64,000 nucleotides of DNA from Acridotheres tristis (Eukaryota > Chordata > Aves > Passeriformes > Sturnidae): positions 32,715,435-32,779,434 of the forward strand of contig CM072919.1 of the NCBI GenBank assembly GCA_037013685.1, written 5' to 3'. Numbering within the stretch: position 1 is the first letter of the stretch; every line of letters starts with the position of its first letter. A program made the position numbers and the translations under genes. The notes under the pieces were generated by a model. That model saw only the letters and a program-made list of their open reading frames with translations, was not told the origin of the DNA and ran no database searches. Below, in pieces: positions 27,401-42,400 of this stretch.

Positions 27401-30400
27401 TAATTTCTCCAATTTTTTTCCAGTTATGTATTTTCAAGACTGACAGACTGTGGGACCTGTCCAATACCTTACCAGAAATCCAAGAGATTAAGCGAAGAAA
27501 ACAAAGCTTTCCTTTACGATGTAAAACCTCCTCCTCATAGTAAACAGCCAGGCAAATGTTCTCCAGTCTGAGAAGCCTTTTTATACATCATCAGCCAATA
27601 TAGTGTTTAAGGTCACTAAAGAATATGCTTACGTGTTACATATTGTTCAGCTTTATGTTTATTAAAAAGCAGTAAGAAACGTGACTGAGAAATGATGGAT
27701 TACAGAGATAAAACTGTCCTCTGACAACAACAGATGAATAGTTAATCTGGTATGTAGCCAGAGCTGGTAGAGTATTTTATGGAAAGGAAAATCTTTGCTC
27801 TAGAACTGCTGAAAACAAATGTATCTCTTCCAGCACGAGTGAAATTTCAAAATTCAGAATGGTAGTGTTATTTTTCTACCAGTTCCTTCAGAAAACAGAC
27901 AGACAAAGACTAAGGCAGTCATCAACATAAGATAACTCTAGAACCAATTCAATATGCATACTTCATTCTGTCAATTAAAAGGTGTCTGCTTGTTATTCAT
28001 TCTACAAAATACCGGCACTAGGACTGGTGTTTTCACCAAAACTTCAGGTTTTACAAAGATGGAAGGACTTCTGAGGCACAAGGTATGATAGGGTCTGACA
28101 GGATCCATCTGTTCTGGTGGATGAAATGCATTTTTGGCTGTAAGTGACTCGCTGTGCCACTTAAGACACAAGTATATGGAACAGGATGGGATTCACCTGA
28201 GAGTATAATGGGACCTGGAAGAAGCACTTGCCAGGCTGCTTTCCATCTTTTATCACCAGTCCTGGATAACAAGGAGGTCTGATGACTGGCAGTTGGCGGT
28301 TAGAAGGAAGATCTGGAGAACTACAGGCCTGTCAGCCTGACCTAGGTATTGGCAAAGGCTATGGAATAGATCACCTTGAGTGTGATCACATAGCATGCAC
28401 CAGACAAAGGGATCGGGCTCAGTCAGCTTGGATTTGGGGAAAGGCAGGTCCTGCCTGACCAACCTGATCTGCTTTTATGACCAGGTGACCTCCCCAGAGG
28501 ATGAGGGAAAGGCTGTGGATGTTGTCTACCTGGAGTTCAGCAAAGCCTTTGACACCCTCTCTCACAGTACTTTTCTGGAAAAGCTGGCAGCCCATGGCTT
28601 GGACAGGGGCACTCGCTGCTGGGTTAGACACTGGCTGCATGGCCAGGCCCAGAGAGTGGAGGTGAATGGTTCTGCATCCAGATGGGGACTGGTCACAAGT
28701 GGTGTTCCTCAGGAATTAGTATTTGGCCCAATCCTGTTTAAAATCTTTCTTGAGGATCTGTATGAGATCGACTGTACTCAGCATAATTCACTGATGACAG
28801 CAGGCTGTGTGGGAGTGTTGATCTGCTGGAGGGCAGAAGGCTCTGCAGAGGGATCTGGACAGGCTGGATTGATGGGCCAAGGCCAAAGGTGTGAGGTTCA
28901 ATAAGGCCAAGTGTCAGGTCCTGCCCTTGGGTCACAACTGCAGTGCTACAGGCTGGGGCAGAGCACCTGGAAAGCTGCCCAGCAGAAAAGGGAGATGCTG
29001 GTCAACAGCATCTGAACATGCAACAGGACTGTGTCCAGGTGGCCAAGAAGGCCAATGGCATGCTGGCCTGTATCAGCAATAGTGTGGCAGGACCAGGGCA
29101 CTGACTGTCCTTCCATAATTCAACACTGGTGAGACCACACCTCAAGTTGTGTTTGGTTCTGGGCCTCTCATGGCAAGAAAATAATTTAGGTGCTGGACCA
29201 ATTCCAGAGAAGGGCAAAGGACCTGGTGAAGGGTTAGAGCTGAAGAGAGTAATTCCTATGAGGAGTGGCTGAAAGAACTAGGGTTGTTTAGCCTGAGGAA
29301 GAGGAGGCTCAGGGATTACTTTACCACCCTCTGCAACTCTTTTCAAGGAGGCTGTAGCCAGGTGGGGGTCTGTCTCTTCTCCCAGGCAACCAGTAACAGG
29401 ACAAGAAGTCACAGACTAAAGCTGCACTGGGGGGGTTCAGGCTAGAGATTAAGAGGAATTTCTTCACTGAAAAGGGGGGTTAGGCATTGCACAATTTGCC
29501 AAAGGAGGTGGTCAAGTCACCATCCCCGGAGGTATTCAATAAATGACTGGACTGCCAACCAGTGCCATAGTTGACAATGTGGTGCTTGGTTGAAAGTTGG
29601 ACTTGACCTTGGAGCACATCTGAAATATTTGTACACCAACACACAGAGTATGAGATACCAACAGGATAAATGTAAAGCACTGGCTAGTTCCCAGAGCTAT
29701 GATTCCTTTGGTGTCAGCAAGACTTGGTGGAACAAGTGCCACACCTAACGTGCTGGGATGGAGGGCTGCAGGCTCTTCAGGAAAGACAGGCAGGGCAGAC
29801 AATGTGGAGGAGTTGCACTGTATGAAAAGGGGACGTTTGCAAACAGTAAGGGCTATGCAGTCAATGACATGGGTGAGAGACCCTGGTTTCAAAGGAGTGT
29901 GGTAATGTCTGCTACGAAGAAGCACTCAAGAGAACACTCTGGGTTGGTATTTTGTTCTTACTGGAGACTGCAACTTCCCAGACATCTACCATGAACACCG
30001 TACTGCTATGACAAGCAAATCTGGGAAATGTGTGACGTTTGCAGGAAATAACTCTTGGTCACCCTCAGAGTGAGTCATCTAGGAAATATGGCCTCCTAGG
30101 CAGAGGACTGTGTCAAGGGAGGTTCGGACTTCATGTCAGGAAGCATTTCTTTACCAGGAGGGTGGTTGAACACTGGAACAGGCTTCTTGGTTGATGCCTC
30201 AAGCCTGACAGTGTTCAAAAGACATTTGGATAATGCCCCTAATAACGTTTTAACTTTTGGTCATTCCTGACATGGTCAGGCAATTGGACTAATGGTCACT
30301 GACAGATTCTTTCTAATTGAAATACTCCTTTTCTATTTATTTTGCAAATACTTATCACTTGCATTTTCCTGTAATGAGTCAATGGTACAAGAATAATAAT

Positions 30401-33400
30401 ATATAATAGCTTTGCATGAAGCTATTATAAATGCCAAGATCCCTTCTTCCCAAGCTTCAAAGTCCACACAGAAAAAACCCCAATTTTTTAATGTAGTGAG
30501 AGTCCTTTCTGTCCGTGGCCGCAATTAGGATTACAATGAAATTTTATGGGCCAGAAACATGGTATGAGAAGGTTACATACCTCTTCAGAGCCCTGGTCTT
30601 TATAACTCTGAATAACCCTGTATTATTAGCCAGCTGAACTTGTATTTGCATCCTTTATAAACTCACTTGTTACAGTTCTGACCAGCTTGTGTCCAAGTGT
30701 TACCCCTGAGTATCCCACCATAATTTCCTGCCTTTCTGACGGCAGGAAACTATCCAAGGCTCGCTCCATTTCCAACTTTAAACCAACTGAACATCCACAC
30801 AAGGACATTCCCTAATGTCCTAGGACTGCCTAATTCTGTAAAGGCTTTTGGAAAAGAACCATGAAAATTCAAGCAAAAGTTTTGAGAGAAGATCTATGAG
30901 TTTTAGGCTTCTCTTGCACTGCCATATTTGAATCATCATCACATCACACCTGAATCACTCACACAGTTCAAGTAAGTGAGGAGAGCTGAGCATGTACAAG
31001 GAAAAAGTTCCTTAAACATACATACAACTCAGTAAGGAGGTTTGTACTTAGACTGCAAAGGGAACCATTTTGCCATGTTGCCAGTACCAAATATAAATTT
31101 ATTATTACATTTTGGGTTGTAAACCCAATACAAAAAAAAAAGAAGAAATTTTTAATTTAGATGCCTACATGCCTCTCATACCTCTGCTGCAATGTTCCTT
31201 CTCCCTCATGGGTTCACCTGCCTGCATCCCAGGGATTCAAGGCTGAGCCCAAATGCACTAAAATTACGTAACTTTGACTCGGAATTCTAAAAAAATGGCT
31301 TAAGTTGTGAGAAAGATTTGTGACAAAAACATGTAGAAAGATAAGAAATGAGACAGGAGTTGGAAGTCTAAAATAGGGATCATTAGCTGCTCAAAGACAC
31401 ATGGCAAAGTAATTAGTCAAATAGAAAGGTAAAAAATTCTGATAAAAAAAAGGTGAAGGTGAGAGGGTCACTGCCAGTCATCACATTTTCCAAAGCACTA
31501 GTGCTGGAGGTGAAAGCAAACAATTCAGCAACATTATGGATCTGCCCAGAGCTGCTGAAGCAGATTCTTCTCCCAGCTGCGATCTGTCTAGACAACAAAG
31601 GTAAGATTGTAAGCATAATGTCAGCTTCATGCTCATGAAGTCTGGGCTACAATATGTGACTGCTAGCAACTACTTGGTAACTTTGTACTTCTGCATTTAG
31701 CTGTGCAAAATATGTTGCTACAAGTAAGATGCTCAAGGAAACTGACCAGATAACAGACAAATAGAGACAGTATCAGCCTCAATACCTCCTGCCTGGATTG
31801 CGAAGGCTGAAAAGATCACCAACCTGCAACTTACAGTGACATTTGGAGAGTTGAACTCACTAAATAGGAAACATGTCCATTACCCATGGTTGTAAAAACA
31901 CAGAAATTACAATTTCCTAGACAAAATTCCTTCTTTTCAAACAGAAGTTTTAGAGATGCAAAGTTATTTAGAAGTGATATTCTCCAAAGCACAATCCTCA
32001 AATTAAAAGCTTGGAGACACTGAAAGTGTATTAGGTTTGCTGTCTGCTGGTTTGTAACTATGCTACACTGATCAGAATGAGTACATTAAGAATATGCTCT
32101 TCTTTAAGAAGATAATAAAAGAAATACCAGGGATGTTTTTGAGCCTGGCAGTCACTCCCAGTGTAAGAAACCAACAAGAAACCAGATACCAGATATCTTT
32201 ACTTTCACTGGAGAGTACAGTCTGTCTTCTGCATTTCAAAAGGTTCTATAAAACACACCTTCAGACACTATGTTTGAACCAGGAACTAACTATATTTAAG
32301 AGATGTATAGTAGGTTTCAAATTCAAACTTCTCCATGCCTGAGCCATAATTAAAATTTTGTAAGTCAGTAAATTGAAACGGGCTTTAGAAGCTCATTAAT
32401 AGTTCTCTACAATAAGACTGATTGTGCCGAAATAACCTGATAGTTCTGACTGCTGTTGTGCTGTGCCCATCGTATTACAATGCTTCCATGGATTTAATCA
32501 GTGCTTATTTATGCTTAAATGACTTTATTTGCATGCTAGAAAGAAATAGACCCAACAGATAACAAGCAAATAGACAATGAATACGGAACAAAGATCCTGG
32601 GTGAGCAAGACTGACTGGAACATTAGCTACAAAAAAGACTAAAATTTGCTGCATGAATTAAGCAATTCAAGACATAACAGCTTGCTCTATACATAACACA
32701 GGAACCAATCACCAACCATCAAAACAAATTGCTGCTGGCTGCATATATTTCTAGTCTCCGTAGTAAGGTGTTACAAATACATTTTATATATCTGTGAGAA
32801 TACCATACATGCAGGCAAATGGTGTTATTCCTGAAGAGCAGTTATTCAACTCAGTTAATTTCTTTTTTTGTTTGTTTGTTTGACATTTAATGCTTTTATA
32901 TGAGAAAAGACTTAGTAGGACATATAAAAAATGCACTTCAGGAAGACAAATATTCTTATTACTTCAATACTCTTCCGTGCCACAGTTTGACAGATACCAA
33001 AGAAGTTGAAAGCCTTCATTGATATCACTGGCCTATTAAAGTAAAGCTAAATTAAAGCCTTGATGCAAAGTTGCATGACACCATAAATGACCCATGAATG
33101 CAGAAGAAGAGACAGAAGTACAGCTGTTGAAGACCCTCCACCCACTAGTGATGGCAAGTCATGTGTCAGATCTCTAAGTGGACACTCAGCCAGATAGCAG
33201 TTCCTCATAAAAGAGGCAACGACACCCTTGGTAATCAAGGGGTAACAAGCATCAGAAGGAGGGGAGAAACGGGCCTAGCTGTAATCTCTCCCCCCAGTAT
33301 TACCATTCTTCAATTTCATCTATTATTGTATCATAAACCTAACTAACATAGCAAAATTCCTTAGCTTAAAATGTGAGAAAGACCTCTGGAAAAGTCTATA

Positions 33401-36400
33401 GAAAAATAAATACAGTTAGAGTGTTCACAAAGGATGTTGGTAGCTTATAGCTTTAAGAGGAGGTAAAGCATAAAAAGCAATTGGGGAAAAAACCAAACCA
33501 AGAGCAATAAACATGGCATGGAGATCACCTGTCATCAGCTATTTGAGTAGTCAGTACCGGGATCAGTTAAAGGCAGCAAGTCAGCAACCTCAAGCACTTG
33601 CTCCAGAAAATCACGGAGGATGACCTTCCTTCTTCAAAACACTAGTCCAGTCAACAGTGATTTTCTGGGCTTTCAAAAGGCTTTGCTGCAATTTGGGAAT
33701 GGAGTGGTGGGCATGTGGAGGTTTTTTGTCACTGCTATAGAGCATGAAGGGAAATGCAGGTACACAACATAACATTTGGCAAATGAACACTTGGAAATTT
33801 ATACGGTACTGGCATCTTCCATAAAAGTGGCTCAATACCTACTGTGCATACATGAGGCCAGTTCTCAAGCTGATAGAGCACTTCAGTGCTAAGGTCCTCC
33901 CAGTACATTTCTGAATAGATCTGAGGCATCTTGGACACCCTGACACCACTGCTGTATTTGCTCAGCAGCTCCTTAATGCGACTTTGAAGTTCATGGACAT
34001 CAGGAGCAGTAGAGCCAGGGGCAACAGTATGTATCTCTGCAGTAGATGTATTCAAGCTATCTGTTGAAAAAAAAATACAGCTTTGAAGTAAACACAGTCC
34101 TGCAAACAGAATGACAGATGATTACCTTTGTCCTTAAAAACTAAACATGGGAGCTGCCAGCATAGCACCAACTCTAACATGTGGCTTTCCTGCCACTAGC
34201 ACGGCTAGTTCAGTCACTTCCTATGGCAAAGAATTATGGAAATCTCAGACATTTAACTACCTAAAGATGAATTTTCAATCACTGTAGTTACTTTCAAAAG
34301 ATGCTGCTACAGGTTCCTTCTGAAGGGACTCTGGAAGAGGATATAGAACCCTCAGCCCCACCGCAGCTGAGACACTGTACTAAGGCAGTATTCCAAGAGG
34401 GGCACAAGATAATATTTTTCTGAGTACAAACACACCAAAGTTATTGCACGACAACCAAGAATGTTCTTCTATATTCAGACAGGTGTACAAATCAGACCAA
34501 TAATTTGCCTTTCATTCCAAGATATGTCCCGAGGAAAAGTCTCCACCCAGCAGGCAGGTTTTCTGTGCTACTCCATCCAAGAAAGCCCTCCAAGTGGAGC
34601 AAGAAAAGTGACAACTGTTCAGTTGCTCTGGGCAGTTTCATACATTGTGTGTAGGAATTAGGCAGCCATTCCTCCAGGGGAAGGTTCACATCACTAGCTT
34701 ACCTGCTGCCTCATCTCTACTCCTCTTCTCCCTTTGGTGGGGTGTATTTGCTACCAGACCTGAAGCTTCAGAAATTAGGCTGACAAGTCGCAAAGAAAGC
34801 AACCATCATTTTGCCCATCAGCTGCACAACTGTTGAGCCATGCAGGGAGAAGAGTATTTGCTGGACAGATACATTAATATTGCTGCTTAGTCCTGAAAGC
34901 CAGGATTCTATCCGTATACTAGATTCCTACCCCATCGGTGAAGTTAACCTTACTCCTCCTGTTTCTAAACTCCTCACACTGGCTTTGTGATTGGCTTTGA
35001 CACTTACTGCCCAATGTTTTTCCTATAAGACTGAGAGGCAGACAAGCAAACACACATTTCCTCAGCACAATGAAATAAGAGTGAAAAGGTTCACTCACAG
35101 AACATGATTCCTCATCCAAACCTACCTTCATTCAAAACAACTACTAAGATGGTTTTTTTAACATGACACCCACTCTGAGTAGTCAACAAAAGTTCTTAAT
35201 AGGCATACCACTTGACTCTGTGGAAGAGCTTCTGGAGAGGTGAACTTGCAACTCCTTCTGAAACCGTGGTGGGACAGTCAGTCTCTTCTCAGACCTAAAA
35301 TTGGAAAGAAAATTGTTTAGAATCAGTCTTCTGTCTCTAAATAACATTCCATTTGCTTCTAAGACTTACACATAAAACAAAATGCATTCCACGCATTCCA
35401 CACACTCCTAGAAGGCCTCCTGCACAAGATAAAAAGTCACAATGTCCTTGTTAGGAAGACAACCTGATCAGAAGTAACAGGATAGATCAACAGATGGTTT
35501 CTAGTTTTTATTAATTTTTCTCATTATTGTGGGAAACAAGGCACAGTAAAAAAAAAAAGACATTAGCAAAGGGAAAGCATGTAGGAACCCATAGGCATTC
35601 AAGGTCTTTTTGTGGATGCTGCTGGTTACTCTGTTTAACAGATTCTTCTCTGAAGATCTCTCCCACTGAAAGCATACAAATGTCATGCTTGCAGGTGTTC
35701 TTCTGGGGTCCCCCAGAGAGCAGTAGCTTTTACTTGGAAATGCAGACACCAAAATGGGCTCCTGACATTGAAGAGGGCACAGCACTGTGCAGCTCACAAA
35801 GACCTGAAAAAAAAATCAGCTGTGGAATAATTACATACACTGCAAGAAAAATGGAACAAGAGTTGGAGAAGGGAATTCAAAGACTAGGCACCATCTCCAC
35901 CACAGCACAGTAGATTGCTCTAAACCAGGCATCTACTGACCAGAGTAGACTCTGCACATGCACTGGGCAAGCTTTGCAGAAGATCTCTGCCTAGGGGGAA
36001 CAACAGTGGAGCAAGCCATAAACCTCACCAGTTGCAGAAAACACCAAGGGCGATTTTCACAGTTTCACCTGGACTCTGAGACGGTAGGACAGCAGTTCAA
36101 ATATGATGCTAAGGCTAGTTGCAACAGGAAGGTAAGACCAAGCAGGCCTATGTTTCATCACACTGACTTAATCAGAGAATATCCATGAATCAAAAAGAGA
36201 CCTCCCACATACACATCTCTTCTAAGCAGCATCTTAAAAGATTTAACATTAATTTGTTTCCCTTGCTTTTATGCTGTCCCTGTTAGATGAAACCATCTCC
36301 ATCAGCTATGGGATATCACTTGTACCAAAGACCATACTTCTGTTCTGAGTCATGTCCCGTAGCGATAGCTGTCATGACAGGCACTGCGCAGCTCAGCAAT

Positions 36401-39400
36401 TTACAAAACAGGAGTCATGCCCAGAAGTGCTAGGCAGCAGAAGATCAACTACAAGCACATTTATGAAACTCAGAAAGTACAAAAGCAAAGCCACCCACAC
36501 AAAATCAAAACTTACACCTGGCACTTGTTGGGTATCTGAAAGTCTCTTATAACACTTCACTTGCATTACAGAAAAACCCCTCTCCTTTCTAGGCACAGCT
36601 CAGATGCCCACACAAAGCAGCAGCAGTCTCTTCTTAGAAGGTGGCTATGGCTGCGCATGCAGATGCTACCAGAAATCCAGAATCCCACTTCTTTATACAT
36701 TTATCTACCAGTATGGACAACTCTAAGCTGAACAGATAGATACTCAAGCTAAAAAAATCCTCTTAATGGAAGTAGACTCAAAAGAGACTAATAGCTTTGC
36801 TAGGCAGAAGGCAAAACAATCCTATGAAATAGTCCCATGGGTAGTGGAGACTGTCCTGCTACCCCTGCCTGCCAATAGGAATCCACAGCCGTGTTCCAGT
36901 CCTCCGTGCCATATACACTTGTATCACTTTAACCCCACATCAGGTGACACAAATTATGTGACTGCAGGGGAGGCCAGCAAGAACTGCAGTGAAGTTTCAG
37001 TGAGGAAGAGGGCAGATGTCCCCTGCGTAAGTTACGTCATGTGAACACCCTGGAAAGGAACCTGGAACAAAGGACTGATGATTCCCTTCTGCTGCATGTA
37101 AAAGCTAATTGGATTTGGGATCCTCTTAGTATTGAGAGGGTTCATGTAGGGTCTTCCTGTGCTTTCTGTTGTGGTTCAACAGTTTCCCACAATGTGGGGC
37201 TGACCTCGTCTTTGAGCCCATTCATCACCAGTTTCCAGCCCTGCAATCAGACAAGTACTGTGTGATGTGCTGCTTGCTTCCACAGATCACAATGGTCACA
37301 CGTCTCCAACAATGACAATGACACGGAATATGGCCAGACAGTGCCAGGGCCAACACACTTCCCTTCAGTTTGCAGGTACAGACAACTCAGCTACTTGCAA
37401 GGCCTCATGTTCCTCAACTGCTAGAAGCCTGCTCTCAGCAAGAGGCCTCCTAGCCACACCAGCAGCCTGGCCCTTCAAAAATGCCTGACCACAGTCCTGC
37501 CAAGTCCCCATGCGTAGCTCCAGCTGAGAAGCTAGTCACGACTCACTGCCACATATCACTGCCTCGCAATGAAGGGGAGAAATGCCCTTCCCTGCCAGTT
37601 GCCTTACCTTGGTAAGGCCCATGCCACCCCAATCTGCTCTTTGGCCCTTGGACAGTGCTATCTAAGTAGCAAGGCCAGGCGGTGGCCAGCAGTGAATAGT
37701 TCCTTGCTGCTTCAGTCAAGGGGGTCACCAAGCACCTGAACCTGTTCTCATCCATGCTGCTGCCTTCCAGCTTCAAGGATTTCTGCAGTTAGCCTTATCA
37801 GCAAGGTCTCTCCCTGCCTCTGAGGGTCCACAGCAATGCAGTCAGGATAACCTGAGAGATTGCTACTATAAAGACAAGCCTCAGACCCTGCAAAAGCATC
37901 TGCAAGAAAGCCTCAGACAACCACCTTTAGCATTTCTCTGTTGTCATGTGAGTGTGACAGAACTGGAAGACAACTAACCTGTTCCCCTTCCACCTAATGC
38001 TACATAGGGGCAAGCCCCTGAAGTTGTGATCATGAAAATCACTGAAAAAAAATCACAGAGCACTACAGAGGCAGTCACAAGGAAACCACCATTTGCAGCT
38101 TCACTGAGGAGTTTCACTATATCATACTGGGTGAAGCACCAATACCTGTCACCGTCCAAACAAAGCCTGTCACTGGCAGGACATTGTGTCAAGGCAAGGA
38201 ACACGCATATGCCATAGCAGGAGAGATGTTCAACAGAAAAAGAGAAAGCAGAGATCCCTATGTGCAACCATGAGAACATGGATGTCCTTTCCTATGATGT
38301 GGGTACATGGAGGGCAGGGTAGGTAACAGAAAGTCAAAAACTGCACACAGGTAACAGCTCACTCCAAACTGGGAAGTGGGGCAGAGACAGTCAGCCACCT
38401 TCAGGACTTGTCTCAGTCAACCTGCGCTGTGAAGGCTCATCCGCTCTCACAGGCAAGTGCTGACACCCTTGCAGGAAACAGTGCCCTCAAGTCTGCACCA
38501 GATAACTATGAGGCTGCTGTCAGCCCAGAATTTTTGGGAATGTTGTTCATAACTCCACTCATTGCACACTGTTTTTTGAAGTCAGGACTTCTTGCCCAAA
38601 TAAGCTTTCCCTCCTGCAATTCCCAAAGTACAAGCCAACTACAACATTTCAGGAGGCACAAAATGTCCCCAGCAGCAAGAACACTTGGATCTTGCCAGTC
38701 CTTCTTCAAACTGGCCAAGTTGAAACAAATTAACAAATTAATCCAGTCACATACAACTTTGTATTCACACAGAATATGAATCTCTCCTCCCCGAACTCTC
38801 CCTTCACTATGTACCCAAGCTAACAGAAGAGCATTTAGACTCTTTGCAAAAGCACGAGATGTCTCCTCAAAAATACATGGGTCAAAGTAGACTTTTCTTC
38901 TATCTGCTCCTACGGTGCAGGGGAGAAACAGACAACAGAAAGAAAAGCAGAACACTTACCTAAAAGGAGCTTAGGAGAGACTGCTAGAGATGAAAAAAGA
39001 TAACACAAGACGTAGCAGACTACATTAGGAATAGCCAGAAGAGGGGTGACATCTACCTAATTTTATTTCACACACTACAGATCTTTAAATGCCATAAAAT
39101 ACTTCCTGTATTTTCCTTACAGTAACTAACTTGGAGAAAACTCTAAGTGCTCTTTTTGCTTTGCTTGAGGTAAAGTGCCTCTGCCTTTTAGGGAAGTGCC
39201 ACTTAAAAAAATGCAGCTCATCTGCACACACAGAAAAGAGAAGGCCCAAGCATAGCTGCTCCTACTTTCTGAGTCACAGCAGGATGGCTTGGTCCTTCTC
39301 TCCTTTGTACAACAGACCCCTGATGGCACATCAAACTCACCGAGGTGAGTGGGGCAGGACATGCCTGCTTTCCGTGGGTCTTCCAGAAAGAGTAGACACT

Positions 39401-42400
39401 GCAGCAGGATTAGGCTGTTGTGCTGCTCTGGGCCACTTCACGGCTACACCGCCGTGGAAGTGGCACACCACTGCCATTTCCATTCAATGCCAGGCTGACT
39501 TCCAACCCAGTCCGGGTTGGAATCCTCCCCCTGCAGAGGATTACTGCCACAATCACAGCTCCAGCAGACTTAGCACAGCCACAATGAGCAACAGCAAACA
39601 CTTTCTCACCACTGTCAGCTGACGGCCCAGAACAACACAGAAAGAAATGATGGGGCAGCAGCTGACTAAGCCACTCGGATTAGAGAGGCTCAAACGGGGC
39701 TGAAAAGCAGCATGTACCGCTAACCCAGCAGAACTGCAGCTCCAGCCCTCATCTCAGCTCATCCAAACACGGTCAGGTGGCTCCTGGCTCTGAGCACGCT
39801 GAGAGGGGGCACAAACACTGACACTGCAACACAGAAGTCAGACAGAAGACGGAAAGAGCAGCCACCTGCAGACAACCATCACCCTCAACACACACATCAC
39901 CTGTCCCTGCACACAAATCTGTTCCTCCTGCTTTCTGTCACAATGGCCACAACAGCTCCCTCCTGGGCCCAGGCAACAGCCCCACACTCCCTTGCTGTGA
40001 TACCTTTCTCCCCAGAAAACATGGGAACAGGCCAAGAGCACAGGTTAGCTATGGCAGCATCCAAAAAGGCAAAACATCATCTGTCTCCTTCCTGGGATAT
40101 CATCCCACATCCAGACTTCACTGGCTGCAAGGGTAGGGGCCTGGATTCCCACTGGATCCCAAAAGGCACTGCTTGCCTGGAAGCATCCAAGGGTCCATCA
40201 CACTTAAGTTCCCCTCACTTGTGCATACACTGACCTGTTTACCACAGTGACATGCCTCTGCATGGGGATTTCTTTAGGTGGTCCACTCCCAGCAGCTGAA
40301 GGTAACGCAGATCGAGCACTCTCCACAACAGGTTTCACACCTCCACATGCCACTTCTCTGCCTCGGGGCAGGCGAGGAACAGGCCTCTTACTGCCTTCTT
40401 CTGGTATGTTCAAAGACCGGGGCTGCCGCAAAGTTCCTTTCGGCTTTCCTAAAGAGTTTGCAGTTGCAGCCATGAGTAGCATTCTCCTCCACCCAGACTA
40501 TCTCCACCTCCCCGGGCACCTCCTGTACTGCCATCCAAAGGGCTTCTACTCTGGCTTGTGGGTACCTGAACTCCACCACACAGCAGAGGTGACCAAGTTA
40601 CACCCAGAGAGGAACACACCACTTTAGCATTCAGGCCACACTGGGATAAACAAGCTCTTGGTCACTTTGCTGTTTTATATGCTGGTTGTGCAGCATCAGT
40701 TCTGGAGGTTTCAAACATTTCCAAGATGACTGATGTGCAAGACAGTGAATCAACCTGCCTTTATAATTCATGTCATTTAACTGGGATATGAGCCACTAGT
40801 TCAGCTTTCCAACTGGCATCCTTGTAGAAAAGCAAGAAGCAGAAAACACTTCATTACAGACAACAGGGAAATACACACAAATTTATGAGACCCACTGTTG
40901 CTCCAAGCTGCCAGCCCACAAGCAAATGGGTCTTACCTGGGCTTAATCCAGGGCCAAATTCCACAGACAGTCACACAACAGCACAGTAGTGAGGAAAACC
41001 TGACCCACACTTCAGAAAAACACTGCTATAGCAGCTTATGCAAAAGGTAAGAGGTAAAAAGAGCTGAAAATGAGCAACACAACTTTTGTGGCACTATGGC
41101 ACTGGCATCAGAAACAGGAGCCACTGAAACAGCCACAGATGAAGCTGCAGGGACTCCTTCTCACTGCGAGGGAATGGTTCAATCCTCCCATTCCACAACA
41201 GGTCGAGATCAGCCTTAAAGAATAAGCAGGCTCAATGCCATGTTTCTCGACTGCATCTCAACTGTGTTTCTCACAGAAGCAGGAGCACATGAAAGTGAAG
41301 CCAAGTGTCCTACAAGGACTTTGTTTTTTAAGATCATTCACATCTCACACACACACCTGAAAAGGGCTTTCTCTCTGATGATGGATTTCAGATATAAGCA
41401 CCCTTGTCAAGAACACTCATCCTCCTGAGAACTCTACACTTGGACCATGTAACTCGTGGCTGTACGTGACACACCCTCACAATGAAGACTTTTGCTGCAG
41501 CAGCTGCACAGTTCTTTCATAAAGGCAGGTCCTCTAGAGCTGCCTAAGGCTTACCTGATAAACTGACTGGAGATGTGTTCTTCAGCCTCATCTGACAATT
41601 CACCTGCCGGACTGTCTTCTTCTTGGAACTCCTCTGTCGGGCCACCAGTTGAGCAACTCTCACAGTTTCACTGCAACTAACAGCATGGCAAATGACCTTG
41701 TTGAAACAGGAAGGGGACAGGGGAAAAAGCAGTCAGTGACACCCATGCTTATCCACAGCCCTTAGAATCACTTATATCCCTTTCCAAGCCTGTTACTGCT
41801 GGATCATGGAGGCCAGCAGGCAGTTCAGGAAACGCTTCAGTGGCAGATATGGATCTTGGAGATCTCACTCTCCTTTAGTGAAATCCTAGAAGAAATTTCA
41901 GTGAACCTCAGAAATCATGAAACCAGACAGCTAGAGCCTCTCCATCACCTTTCCACATTAGATTGGGCCCCTCTGAGAAACAGCCTGGTCTCTAACTCCC
42001 ATCCCATAGGCCTACAAGCTATAATTTTGGGAAGTCATGGGTTTGCAGCCTGTCCTTGTTCCTCCTGCCAGGGCTCACTAGAGGTTCTGGCATCATGCTG
42101 AACCTGTGGAGCAGGGTTGCCTTTGCCCCACTTACCAAAGAAACCGCACAACTGTCCTGGCTGCAGCAATCGCCTCACAGGCACTGGGCTGGCCCCCAAC
42201 AACAGCCCAGCCTTGGACAAGCGCACAGCTATCTCCCTGCCCAACTTCATGGCCTCTTGCCTCAACATCCACTCACCACAGGCCATCCTGTGGATGGATA
42301 CAGGAACTTAGCCTTGGCAAGACACCAAACCATGTGCCTAGCATGCATTTTGCCTCACAAAGAAGATGAAAGCCCAAACTTTTGGGCCATTCAACTGCTG

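Larger units (their letters stand above)
20182..33842 (-). other. TDRD7 intron 6 (13.7 kb), main landing site for CR1
   Basis: The largest intron. CR1 fragments occupy 22500-24050, about 25600-25723 and 28060-30310. Outside them I see only AT-rich sequence and a two-unit 19-bp tandem at about 27273-27313. No missing coding exon is required here because exons 6 and 7 join in frame. Confidence 0.75.

Noticed and set aside
28395..28904. Active CR1 reverse transcriptase
   Set aside because: The frame ends before the catalytic YxDD region and the element is truncated at both ends.
33837..33840. Alternative GT donor (TAG|GTATTG) for TDRD7 exon 6
   Set aside because: Joining it to exon 7 shifts the frame and reaches a stop within a few codons; the ACA|GTAGGT donor restores the conserved CTVEK.
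38506..38955. 149-codon minus-strand frame in TDRD7 intron 4 as a possible extra exon
   Set aside because: Exons 4 and 5 join in phase without it and the translation has no counterpart in TDRD7.
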